NCBI GenBank assembly: GCA_900119535.1
Contig: FPJT01000003.1
Coordinates: 211,431-275,430, forward strand
DNA from: Ruminococcus sp. XPD3002
GTDB taxonomy: Bacteria; Bacillota; Clostridia; Oscillospirales; Ruminococcaceae
Direction of reading: 5' to 3'
DNA length: 64,000 nt
Position 1 is the stretch's first letter, and the number at the start of each line of letters is the position of its first letter. This document shows positions 1 to 7,269 of the stretch, in pieces. The notes beneath the pieces are model-generated. The model made no database searches and was not told the origin of the DNA. It was given only the letters and a program-made list of their open reading frames with translations. The position numbers were made by a program, and so were the translations under genes.

Positions 1-1017
1 AAACCCGAGGCTCCAAAGGTTCCTGAGGTAAAGGCTCCTGAGGCTCCTAAGGTTCCCGAAGTCAAGGCTCCCGAGGCACCTAAGGTTCCCGAAGTTAAGA
101 AACCCGAGGCTCCTAAGGCAGAACCCAGAAAAGCTGTCGTTGCTCCCGTTAAAAAGCCTTCATCCCACATAAACGGACTCGAACCTATCAAACAGCTCGC
201 ACCTAAGGAAAAGTTCGAGAATAAGCCGAAATTCGATTTCATAAACTCATTCATCCCAAAGGAGAACGAACCCGAAAAGAAGCCTGAACCCGTACAAAAT
301 CCTGCACCTGTTCAGCAGTCCGCACCCGAGGTAAAGAAGCCTGAACCCGTTCAGAATCCTGCACCTGTTCAGCAGTCCGCACCTCAGCCGACAGCAGAAG
401 CACAGCCCGAATCCGAGGAGAAAACCACTGTAGACGATTTCTTCATGGACGGCACTACTCTCGTTAAGTACAACGGCACCAAGACTCGCGTTGAGATACC
501 CGATACAGTCGAGAGAATAGGCTCGGGCGCTTTCAAGAACTGCACAAAGATAGTCTCTGTTATCATGCCCGATTCTGTCAAGAGAATGGCTGATTCCGTT
601 TTCGACGGATGCGTTTCCCTTGAAGAAGTAAAGCTCTCTGCTTCGCTTAAAAAGATAGGCTACAAGACATTCAACGACTGCGAATCACTTAAATCCATAA
701 CCATACCCGAAAACGTTTCCGAACTTATGAACAGCGCTCTCACTTGCGGTCTTACCGAGATAACATTCGAGAGCAGCATCACTACATGGGAACTTGAAAA
801 CGAATACACCGCAGGTTCGTTCCACGTTGACAGAAAGGGTAACGGCGACGGAGTTTCAAAGCTCATTTTCGGCAGCAATACTTACAGTGCAGCTGAGCTT
901 TACCGTCACAAGAGCATTGCAAACTATCTGATAAGTCTCGATCTCTGCATCCACTGCGGAGGAAAATTCAACATATTCGGAAAGTGCAAGAACTGCGGAA
1001 GAAAGAAAGATTATTGA
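1..1017 (+). CDS. BspA-type leucine-rich repeat protein with PEVK-like linker and C-terminal zinc ribbon (5' partial)
   Basis: The reading frame is open from the first base, so the true start lies upstream of the window. The visible N-terminal part is low complexity: an 11-residue unit of the form PEAPKVPEVKA is repeated about three times, then an 18-residue unit beginning KKPEPVQNPAP is repeated twice. It resembles titin PEVK segments and is probably an extended flexible linker. From about residue 150 there are leucine-rich repeats of the BspA/Treponema type, with phrases such as IPDTVERIGSGAFKNC. The C-terminus carries CxxC pairs (CIHCG and CKNCG), a zinc-ribbon pattern. No membrane segment or sortase signal is visible. 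The next gene, 18 bases downstream, has the same repeat and ribbon modules, so the two probably form one functional unit. The role is unknown. Confidence 0.85.
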   Translation, partial: KPEAPKVPEVKAPEAPKVPEVKAPEAPKVPEVKKPEAPKAEPRKAVVAPVKKPSSHINGLEPIKQLAPKEKFENKPKFDFINSFIPKENEPEKKPEPVQNPAPVQQSAPEVKKPEPVQNPAPVQQSAPQPTAEAQPESEEKTTVDDFFMDGTTLVKYNGTKTRVEIPDTVERIGSGAFKNCTKIVSVIMPDSVKRMADSVFDGCVSLEEVKLSASLKKIGYKTFNDCESLKSITIPENVSELMNSALTCGLTEITFESSITTWELENEYTAGSFHVDRKGNGDGVSKLIFGSNTYSAAELYRHKSIANYLISLDLCIHCGGKFNIFGKCKNCGRKKDY

Positions 1018-1035
1018 TCTACAGGAGGATGATTT

Positions 1036-1833
1036 ATGTCGTTTGTAAAGGTAAAGTGTCCCAGATGCGGCGAGATACTGACCGTAGATGACGAAAGAAC
1101 GACATGGAACTGCCGTTTCTGCAATTCCGCTTTCAGAGTCGAGGAAGGTCTGAGACTGTATTCGGGCGGCGAACGTGAATTCATCATCAAAAGCGGAGTT
1201 CTTACAGGCTACCGCGGCAATTCACAGGAAGTCATAATACCCGACGGCGTGACCATAATCGGCGATAATGCCTTCGAGAACCACTCCGAGATAACGTATA
1301 TCTTTTTCCCCGAAAGCGTAAATGCTATCGGCTCGTATGCGTTTCTCGGATGTACGGGACTCACCCGTGTGAACATTCCGCGGATAGGCTTCTCTGAAAA
1401 CATTATGCCCAATAACGGCAGCATCCTCTCCGATATTGCCGATTACCTTACCGCTTTCAGCAAACGCAGATGCTGTATCGGTAAGGGCGCTTTCGGGGGC
1501 TGTACCGAGCTTACCGCCCTCGAAATAAACGTCGGCGCAGAGCGTGACAAGGAACGCTATATAAACATCGCAAAGTCCGCATTTTCAGGCTGTCATAAGC
1601 TCTCATCGATCACTATCGGCGCAAGCGTTTCAAAGCTTCAGCCGAACATCTTCGATAACTGCGACGAGAACGTGGTATTCGACTGGCCTTTCCTTTACCG
1701 TTCAGCCGAGTGCTCAAACGTCATACGCCGCCGTCAGGTCGAAAGACGCTGCCTCTACTGCGGCGGACACTACAAGGGCATCTTCACCAAGAAATGCCGT
1801 TTCTGCGGCAGACCGTGGCGCAGCGCCACATAA
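1036..1833 (+). CDS. leucine-rich repeat protein flanked by two zinc ribbons
   Basis: A 265-residue protein with an N-terminal zinc ribbon (CPRCGE then CRFCN, residues 8-33), BspA-type leucine-rich repeats in the centre (IIPDGVTIIGDNAFENH and similar, about residues 65-215), and a second zinc ribbon at the C-terminus (CLYCGG then CRFCGR). The start is fixed by AGGAGG seven bases upstream. It follows the previous gene by 18 bases and shares its C-terminal ribbon, so the pair looks like an operon of related proteins. No signal peptide is present, so a cytoplasmic location is inferred, unlike most secreted BspA proteins. The ribbons could bind protein or nucleic acid; the function is not known. 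Confidence 0.85.
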   Translation: MSFVKVKCPRCGEILTVDDERTTWNCRFCNSAFRVEEGLRLYSGGEREFIIKSGVLTGYRGNSQEVIIPDGVTIIGDNAFENHSEITYIFFPESVNAIGSYAFLGCTGLTRVNIPRIGFSENIMPNNGSILSDIADYLTAFSKRRCCIGKGAFGGCTELTALEINVGAERDKERYINIAKSAFSGCHKLSSITIGASVSKLQPNIFDNCDENVVFDWPFLYRSAECSNVIRRRQVERRCLYCGGHYKGIFTKKCRFCGRPWRSAT

Positions 1834-1837
1834 TACA

Positions 1838-1925
1838 GAAAGAAGAAAGTAGAAAGCAGAAAGCTGTCAGGTCGGCAGTATAAGATTTCTGCAACGCTTT
1901 CTACTCTCTACTCTCTACTTTCTCA
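1838..1925. repeat. imperfect inverted repeat of AGAAAGCAG-type tracts
   Basis: Directly after the stop codon at 1833 is a purine tract of AGAAAGTAGAAAGCAG type. About 30 bases later its pyrimidine complement (GCTTTCTACTCTCTACT) appears. The same words adjoin gene 3' ends in repeat family A. Here the palindromic core is absent, so this may be a degenerate or minimal member. Confidence 0.5.
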
Positions 1926-1942
1926 GACTGAAAGGAGTAACA

Positions 1943-2713
1943 ATGAAATATACGCAAGGTCAATTCATTATAACAGATAAAACTGCTCTCGCAAGAGAGA
2001 TATACAGCTTCACTATCGCCTGTCCCGAAGTGGCACAAGCTGCTTCACCGGGACAGTTCGTACATATCCGCGCAAAGGGATTCACCCTCCGCAGACCTAT
2101 CTCTATCTGCGGCATCGATAAGGAAAAAGGCACTCTCCGCATCGTTTTCGAGATACGCGGTGAGGGTACCGAGGAGATCGCTCGTCTCAACAAAGGCGAC
2201 CTCATCGACATGCTCGCTCCCCTCGGTCACGGCTTCACACTTGATGAAAACTTCCGCAAGGTCGTCCTCATCGGCGGCGGTATAGGTACTCCCCCCATGC
2301 TCCCTCTGGCACAGTACTACGGTGAACGTGCTGTTGCTGTATCGGGCTTCAGGAACGCCTCGGCTGTCATCTTACAGCAGGACTTCTCCGCAACAGGAGC
2401 CAAGACCGTCCTCTGTACCGACGACGGTTCGGCAGGTATCCACGGTTTCGTTACCCAGCCCCTTAAGGAACTGGCTGAAAAAGGCGGTATCGACGCAGTT
2501 TACACATGCGGACCAATGCCCATGCTCAAGGGCGTTTCCGCTATCTGTCAGGAGAACGGCATTTACTGCGAAATTTCACTGGAGGAACGTATGGCTTGCG
2601 GTATAGGCGCCTGTCTCGGCTGTGCATGCCGTACAAAGCGCAATGACGAGGAGTATTTCGCTCACGTCTGCAAGGACGGTCCCGTTTTCAAGGCTGAGGA
2701 GGTGCTCTGGTAA
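1943..2713 (+). CDS. pyrK: dihydroorotate dehydrogenase B, electron-transfer subunit PyrK
   Basis: A 256-residue iron-sulfur flavoprotein of the ferredoxin-reductase fold. In class 1B dihydroorotate dehydrogenase it passes electrons from PyrD FMN through FAD and a [2Fe-2S] cluster to NAD. Visible motifs are the FAD-binding RRPISI segment (near residue 50), the nucleotide-binding GGGIGTPP loop (near residue 110), and the C-terminal cluster cysteines at about 219, 224, 227 and 243 (MACGIGACLGCAC then HVC). The length is usual for the family. GAAAGGAG precedes the ATG. The stop overlaps the pyrD start in TAATG, indicating translational coupling. Confidence 0.96.
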   Translation: MKYTQGQFIITDKTALAREIYSFTIACPEVAQAASPGQFVHIRAKGFTLRRPISICGIDKEKGTLRIVFEIRGEGTEEIARLNKGDLIDMLAPLGHGFTLDENFRKVVLIGGGIGTPPMLPLAQYYGERAVAVSGFRNASAVILQQDFSATGAKTVLCTDDGSAGIHGFVTQPLKELAEKGGIDAVYTCGPMPMLKGVSAICQENGIYCEISLEERMACGIGACLGCACRTKRNDEEYFAHVCKDGPVFKAEEVLW

Positions 2714-3624
2714 TGGCTGATCTTTCTGTAAATGTATGCGGTATCGACTTCAAGAACCCTGTTATCCCTGCTTCGGGCGTTTTCGGCTACGGCAGAGAGT
2801 ACGAGGAGCTTTTCCCGCTGAATAAGCTCGGCGGTATAGCTACAAAGGGTACTACACTTAAACTCCGCACAGGCAATATTGCCCCGAGAATAGCCGAAAC
2901 TCCCGCAGGTATGCTCAATTCCGTGGGACTCCAGAATCCCGGCATCGACCACTTTATTTCCACCGAGCTCCCGAATCTGCTCACTAAGGACCTCGTTATC
3001 CTTGCAAATATAGCAGGTGCAACTCCCGAAGAGTGCGCCGAAGTTGCCGCTAAACTGGACTCTACCGACGTTCACATGATAGAGCTTAACATCTCCTGTC
3101 CCAACGTAAAGCAGGGCGGTGCGGCATTCGGTACGAGCTGTGAAATGGCGGCTGAGGTCACAAAAAAAGTCCGCGAAGCTACAAAGAAGCCCCTTGTGGT
3201 AAAGCTTTCGCCGAACGTTACAAGCATCGTCGACATCGCAAAGTCCGTTGAATCGGCTGGTGCGGACGCTGTCTCACTTATAAACACTCTCCTCGGCATG
3301 AGGATAGACATAAAAACACGCAGACCTATACTCCATAACAACGTGGGCGGTCTGAGCGGTCCCGCAGTTTTCCCCGTTGCTGTACGCATGGTATGGCAGG
3401 TGGCTAACGCTGTGAACATCCCCGTTATCGGCATGGGCGGCGTTTCCTCAGGACGTGACGCTATCGAACTCATGATGGCAGGCGCTTCCGCAGTTCAGGT
3501 GGGCGCGGCGATCTTCACAGATCCCTACGCTCCCGTTAAGATAATCGACGAAATGAGCGATATACTGGACGATATGGGCGTTTCATCCGTCCGTGACATC
3601 ATCGGCACCGTTCAGCCCTGGTGA
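2713..3624 (+). CDS. pyrD: dihydroorotate dehydrogenase B, catalytic subunit PyrD
   Basis: A 303-residue TIM-barrel FMN enzyme oxidising dihydroorotate to orotate, the fourth step of UMP synthesis. The motif NISCPNVKQGG carries the class 1 active-site cysteine (Cys129). FMN phosphate-binding phrases (IPVIGMGGVSSGRDAIE and GASAVQVGAAIF) are near residues 235-270. The adjacent pyrK makes this the NAD-linked class 1B enzyme. No other pyrimidine genes lie in the window. A family A repeat block follows the stop. Confidence 0.97.
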   Translation: MADLSVNVCGIDFKNPVIPASGVFGYGREYEELFPLNKLGGIATKGTTLKLRTGNIAPRIAETPAGMLNSVGLQNPGIDHFISTELPNLLTKDLVILANIAGATPEECAEVAAKLDSTDVHMIELNISCPNVKQGGAAFGTSCEMAAEVTKKVREATKKPLVVKLSPNVTSIVDIAKSVESAGADAVSLINTLLGMRIDIKTRRPILHNNVGGLSGPAVFPVAVRMVWQVANAVNIPVIGMGGVSSGRDAIELMMAGASAVQVGAAIFTDPYAPVKIIDEMSDILDDMGVSSVRDIIGTVQPW

Positions 3625-3960
3625 GTTTCAGTTAGCAGTAATCAGAAAGCAGAAAGCAGTGTAGTGGCGCAAAGTGTGCGCCCGTGATGACCGCATTATG
3701 ATGAATCGATCTTAGCTCGGCGTTCCGTATGTATCGTTTTATTGAGTAATGAATAAATAATAATTGTGGTGTCCCCTTTCGGGGACGAATTAAATAATGT
3801 AGGGACGACCATTGGTCGTCCGCATGATCCGATATATACGCTTAGTAACAACGGACCGCCAAAGGCGGCCCCTACAGAATATCATGGTTACGGGTAATTG
3901 TACATTTACCCGGATTTCAAATACGTCCCCGTCAGGGAACACAACAATTTCGCATCAGAT
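3625..3960. repeat. family A intergenic palindromic repeat block
   Basis: After the pyrD stop comes an AATCAGAAAGCAG tract, then modules in order. They are a GCGCAAAGTGTGCGCC near-palindrome, GGTGTCCCCTTTCGGGGACG, GTAGGGACGACCATTGGTCG, and the closing unit CGGACCGCCAAAGGCGGCCC ending in CTACA. The block runs to just before the ruvX ribosome binding site. Open frames through it are repeat-derived, not genes. Confidence 0.8.
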
Positions 3961-3976
3961 ACAGGGGGTGTTTAGA

Positions 3977-4405
3977 ATGATAATAATGTCAGTTGATTTC
4001 GGTGATTCCCGTACAGGCATCGCAGTATGCGGAAAAAGCGAGCTTATCGCCTCCCCTGTCACGGTCATCTTTGAAAAGGACTTCAACACCTGTATAGAAA
4101 AAACTGCCGCCCTCGCTAAAGAGCAAAGGGCGGAGAAAATAGTAGTAGGATTCCCGAAGAATATGAACGGCTCAGAGGGCGAAAGATGCGAGAAATGCAC
4201 CCTTTTCGCAAGTGAACTGGAGAAGCTCTGCGGCATCCCCACTATCCTCTGGGACGAGCGCTGTACTACGGTCTCGGCGCATAACTACCTCAACGTTACC
4301 AATACAAGGGGCAAAAAGCGCAAGAACGTTGTGGACGCTGTTGCCGCCGTCATAATCCTTGAAAGCTACCTTGAATACAGGAAAAACACCGGCGAGACTA
4401 ACTGA
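3977..4405 (+). CDS. ruvX: Holliday junction resolvase-like protein RuvX/YqgF
   Basis: A 142-residue protein of the RNase H-fold YqgF family, implicated in 16S rRNA 5'-end maturation and pre-Holliday-junction processing. The N-terminal SVDFGDSRTGIAVC carries the first catalytic Asp. KIVVGFPKNMNGSEGERC is the central family signature, and the WDERCTTVSA and DAVAAVIILESYL segments supply the remaining acidic residues. I chose ATG 3977 (MIIMSVDFG) because AGGGGGTG lies seven bases upstream and the length then matches the family; ATG 3986 is the alternative. A longer in-frame upstream extension from 3812 is translated repeat sequence and was rejected. Confidence 0.92.
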   Translation: MIIMSVDFGDSRTGIAVCGKSELIASPVTVIFEKDFNTCIEKTAALAKEQRAEKIVVGFPKNMNGSEGERCEKCTLFASELEKLCGIPTILWDERCTTVSAHNYLNVTNTRGKKRKNVVDAVAAVIILESYLEYRKNTGETN

Positions 4406-4571
4406 TGAGCTGTTTCAGGTCTGAGATAAGTCCCGAAGCCGCCTTAATGGTCTTTCCTGCATCCTTTTTCAGGTTCATCCTGTCAAGGGGACCTGCCGCA
4501 GACAGTACAGAATACGCCATTCCTGCCGCTGCACCTGCCGCCGCTCCCTTGAAAATGGTTTTTATATCCAT
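4398..4571 (-). CDS. small alanine/glycine-rich protein, 57 residues
   Basis: An unlisted short gene on the minus strand, convergent with ruvX and overlapping its last 8 bases. The product begins MDIKTIFKGAAAGAAAGMAY, an Ala/Gly-rich stretch resembling the glycine-zipper start of YtxH-like small proteins. It continues as an amphipathic Lys-rich helix (DRMNLKKDAGKTIKAASG) and ends SDLKQLIS. Upstream ACGGAG gives a plausible ribosome binding site, with about 11 bases spacing. Synonymous-looking codon use matches its neighbours. Function unknown; it could be membrane associated. Confidence 0.6.
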   Translation of the reverse strand: MDIKTIFKGAAAGAAAGMAYSVLSAAGPLDRMNLKKDAGKTIKAASGLISDLKQLIS

Positions 4572-4657
4572 GTTTTAACACGCTCCGTTAATTTATTGCG
4601 GAAAACTCCGCAGTATATTTTCTGAGCAATTACAAAAATTATTCATGAGGCAAAAAA

Positions 4658-5155
4658 ATGCATGAACTTAACATAGTCCTCGTCGAACCCCAGATCCCCC
4701 AGAATACAGGCAATATTTCCCGAACCTGCGCCGTTACCGGAGCGAAACTCCACCTTGTTCGTCCCCTCGGCTTCGAGGTCAGCGACAAGCACCTTAAACG
4801 TGCTGGTCTCGATTACTGGGACAAGCTCGATATCACCTACTACGACGGGCTCGACGACTTCTTCCGCCGTAACAGCGGAGGTCACTTTTTCTATTTCACC
4901 ACCAAGGGACTCAACGTCCACAGCGACGCAGAATACCCCGATAATTCCTACCTGATTTTCGGTCGTGAGGACAAGGGACTTCCCGAATCGCTCCTTCACG
5001 ATAACCCCGATAACTGCCTTCGCATACCCATGCGGAACGAGCTGAGAAGTCTGAACCTCTCAAACTCGGTAGCTATCGCCGTTTACGAGGTCCTGCGCCA
5101 GTGGGACTACCCCGACCTCTCCCGTGAGGGTAAGCTCACCCAGTACACCTGGTGA
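4658..5155 (+). CDS. trmL: tRNA (cytidine/uridine-34 2'-O)-methyltransferase TrmL
   Basis: A 165-residue SPOUT methyltransferase that 2'-O-methylates the wobble base of tRNA-Leu in characterised homologues. It begins with the family signature NIVLVEPQIPQNTGNISRTC. The C-terminal trefoil-knot SAM-binding elements are LIFGREDKGLP, LRIPM and SLNLSNSVAIAVYE. Length and motifs match TrmL (YibK) rather than longer SpoU enzymes. The ribosome binding site (TGAGGC) is weak. A family A repeat follows the stop. Confidence 0.94.
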   Translation: MHELNIVLVEPQIPQNTGNISRTCAVTGAKLHLVRPLGFEVSDKHLKRAGLDYWDKLDITYYDGLDDFFRRNSGGHFFYFTTKGLNVHSDAEYPDNSYLIFGREDKGLPESLLHDNPDNCLRIPMRNELRSLNLSNSVAIAVYEVLRQWDYPDLSREGKLTQYTW

Positions 5156-5515
5156 TTCAGAAATCAGAGCACAGAAAGCAGTGTAGGGGCGCAAAGTGTG
5201 CGCCCGTGATTACCACATTATGATGAATCGATCGTAGGGGCCGCCTTTGGCGGTCCGTATGTATCGTTTTTATTGAGTAATGAATAAATAATAATTGTGG
5301 TGTCCCCTTTCGGGGACGGATTTAAAAATGCTAACGATTTGTAGGGACGACCATTGGTCGTCCGCATGATCCGATATATACGCTTAGTAACAACGGACCG
5401 CCAAAGGCGGCCCCTACAGAATATCATGGTTACGGGTAATTGTACGTATGCTGACGGACGGCGAACCACATTCAGATACATCGCCGTAAGATGATACAAT
5501 AATGCCGAATAAAAA
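5156..5515. repeat. family A intergenic palindromic repeat block
   Basis: It starts directly after the trmL stop with ATTCAGAAATCAGAGCAC, then GTAGGGGCGCAAAGTGTGCG, GTAGGGGCCGCCTTTGGCGG, GTGTCCCCTTTCGGGGACG and GTAGGGACGACCATTGGTCG, closing with CGGACCGCCAAAGGCGGCCC and CTACAG. Order and spacing are nearly identical to the block at 3625-3960, so the two are copies of one composite element. Confidence 0.8.
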
Positions 5516-5530
5516 AAGGAGAAGAATAAT

Positions 5531-6403
5531 ATGTCGAAAATAATGATAATGACAGACAGCTGCTGCGATCTCCCAAGAGAGACCGTTGAAGAGCTCGGTA
5601 TCACAGTCCTCCCCTTCGAGGTAACTCTCGGAGGCGAGTCTTTCAGGGAACTCATCGACAAGTCCTCGGACGAGGTCTACGAGCTTATGGCAAAGACCGA
5701 CGAGATACCCAAACACTCCCAGATATCCCCTCTCAGGTTCGCAGAGGCATACAAGAACCTCTACGATCAGGGCTATACAGATATCATCTGCGTTTCTATC
5801 AACAGTCAGGGTTCGGGTACTTTCAACAACGCCGTTCTCGCTAAGAACGATTTCTTCGACGAGAACCCCGATGCCAAGGATAAGCTCCGCATTTTCAACG
5901 TGGATTCACGCTGTTATACGGTCTTCTACGGCTACCCTATCATCGAAGCTGTCAAGAAAATACGCAAGGGCGCCGAGGCTGAGGAGATCGTGGCTTACCT
6001 CGAGGACTGGTTCAACGTCTGCGGCATCTACGCTGTGCCATATAACCTCAAATATGCCAGAAAATCGGGACGTATCTCCGCTGCAAAGGCTTTTGCGGGC
6101 GAGGTTCTCGGACTTAAGCCTATCATCCTTTTTGCGGATAATACTACAGTTACCGTTGACAAGATAAGGGGCGAGAAGAACATCGTTCCGAAGCTCATCG
6201 AGTGCGCCGAGAAGAATATGACTCCCCAGACTCCTTACCTCATCCTCCACGGCAGGGACGATACTCTCGCTAAGGAGATCGAAAAGGAAATGTACAAGAA
6301 AACAGGCCGAAAGGCTGAGATGTTCGGCAAGATAGGCGCTGTTGTAGCCGCAAATATCGGTCCCGACATCGTTGCTATCCTTGTCAGAAGAAAAAACAAG
6401 TGA
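5531..6403 (+). CDS. DegV family fatty-acid-binding protein
   Basis: A 290-residue protein of the DegV/FakB family. Members bind a fatty acid between two domains, and FakB homologues present it to the FakA kinase. Visible family features are MTDSCCDLP at the N-terminus, SISPLRFAEAYK-like and GSGTFNNA segments (around residues 60-95), YAVPYNLKYARKSGRIS near 170, and GAVVAANIGPD near the C-terminus. Typical length is 280-290. AAAAAAGGAG precedes the ATG. No fakA lies in the window, so the lipid partner is not identified. A family A repeat abuts the stop. Confidence 0.9.
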   Translation: MSKIMIMTDSCCDLPRETVEELGITVLPFEVTLGGESFRELIDKSSDEVYELMAKTDEIPKHSQISPLRFAEAYKNLYDQGYTDIICVSINSQGSGTFNNAVLAKNDFFDENPDAKDKLRIFNVDSRCYTVFYGYPIIEAVKKIRKGAEAEEIVAYLEDWFNVCGIYAVPYNLKYARKSGRISAAKAFAGEVLGLKPIILFADNTTVTVDKIRGEKNIVPKLIECAEKNMTPQTPYLILHGRDDTLAKEIEKEMYKKTGRKAEMFGKIGAVVAANIGPDIVAILVRRKNK

Positions 6404-7262
6404 GCAGTGATTAGATATCAGAAATCAGAAAGCAGTAGGGGCGCACAGTGTGCGCCCTTTTAATGCATATACGTAATTGTGGTATCGTCTTTCAGCGATG
6501 ATTTTAAAATGATTTGTAGGGGGCGATGCCCACATCGCCCCTACAAGGTAACATGCAACAAAATGTAGTGGACGGCGTCTGCGACGTCCCGTTGATAACC
6601 GCACATATATGGCAAAATAATTGTAGGGACGGCGATTCGCCGTCCGTTCTTGTTTACCGTATATTTAGGATAATGCGGACGGCCAATGGCCGTCCCTACA
6701 TGGTATCTGGCTTACGGGTAATTGCGCGTTTATCCCAATTTCAGATCCGTTCCCGACAGGGGACACATTAATTCCGAATTAAAAAGGGCGCACAGTGTGC
6801 GCCCGTGATGAACACATCATGATGAACCAATTGTAGGGGCTGCCTTTGGCAGCCCGCAAAAAACAATACATACGGTCAAATAAAACGGACCGCCAAAGGC
6901 GGCCCCTACATGGTATCAGGGTATGGGTAATTGTACGAATACCCAATTTCAAATCCGTCCCCGACAGGGGACGCATTAATTCCGAATTCCGAATTAAAAA
7001 GGGCGCACACTGTGTGCCCGTGATGAACACATCATGATGAACCAATTGTAGGGGCTGCCTTTGGCAGCTCGCAAAAAACAATACATACGGTCAAATAAAA
7101 CGGACCGCCAAAGGCGGCCCCTACATGGTATCAGGGTATGGGTAATTGTACGAATACCCAATTTCAAATCCGTCCCCGACAGGGGACGCATTAATTCCGC
7201 ATTCCGTATTCCGAATTAAAAAGGGCGCTCGGAAAGCGCCCCTACTGATTTCTGATTTCTAA
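6404..7262. repeat. family A repeat array, largest in the window
   Basis: The 860 bases between the degV stop and the carboxypeptidase-like stop are wholly repeat. At the left edge the purine tract (AGAAATCAGAAAGCAG) faces degV. At the right edge its complement (CTGATTTCTGATTTCTAATC) faces the minus-strand gene, so each edge is oriented by its own gene. Palindromes include GCGCACAGTGTGCGCC, GGCGATGCCCACATCGCC, GGACGGCGATTCGCCGTCC, GGACGGCCAATGGCCGTCC and GGGCGCTCGGAAAGCGCCC. No gene is supported; open frames here are repeat artefacts. Confidence 0.85.
6786..7222. repeat. 215-bp direct tandem duplication inside the family A array
   Basis: Copy 1 (6786-7000) and copy 2 (7001-about 7222) are nearly identical. 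Differences are in the first palindrome (CACAGTGTGCGCC against CACACTGTGTGCC), one base in GGCAGCCCGC/GGCAGCTCGC, and extra ATTCCG units at the end. The near identity indicates a recent duplication. Confidence 0.9.
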
Positions 7263-7269
7263 TCACTGC

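Noticed and set aside
3812..3976. In-frame N-terminal extension of ruvX
   Set aside because: The extension is the translation of a family A repeat. The ribosome binding site and normal family length support ATG 3977 instead.
6779..7191. Two overlapping 65-100 residue open frames with near-identical products on the minus strand
   Set aside because: They are the two copies of the 215-bp tandem repeat read in one frame. There is no ribosome binding site, and the bases are explained by palindromes.
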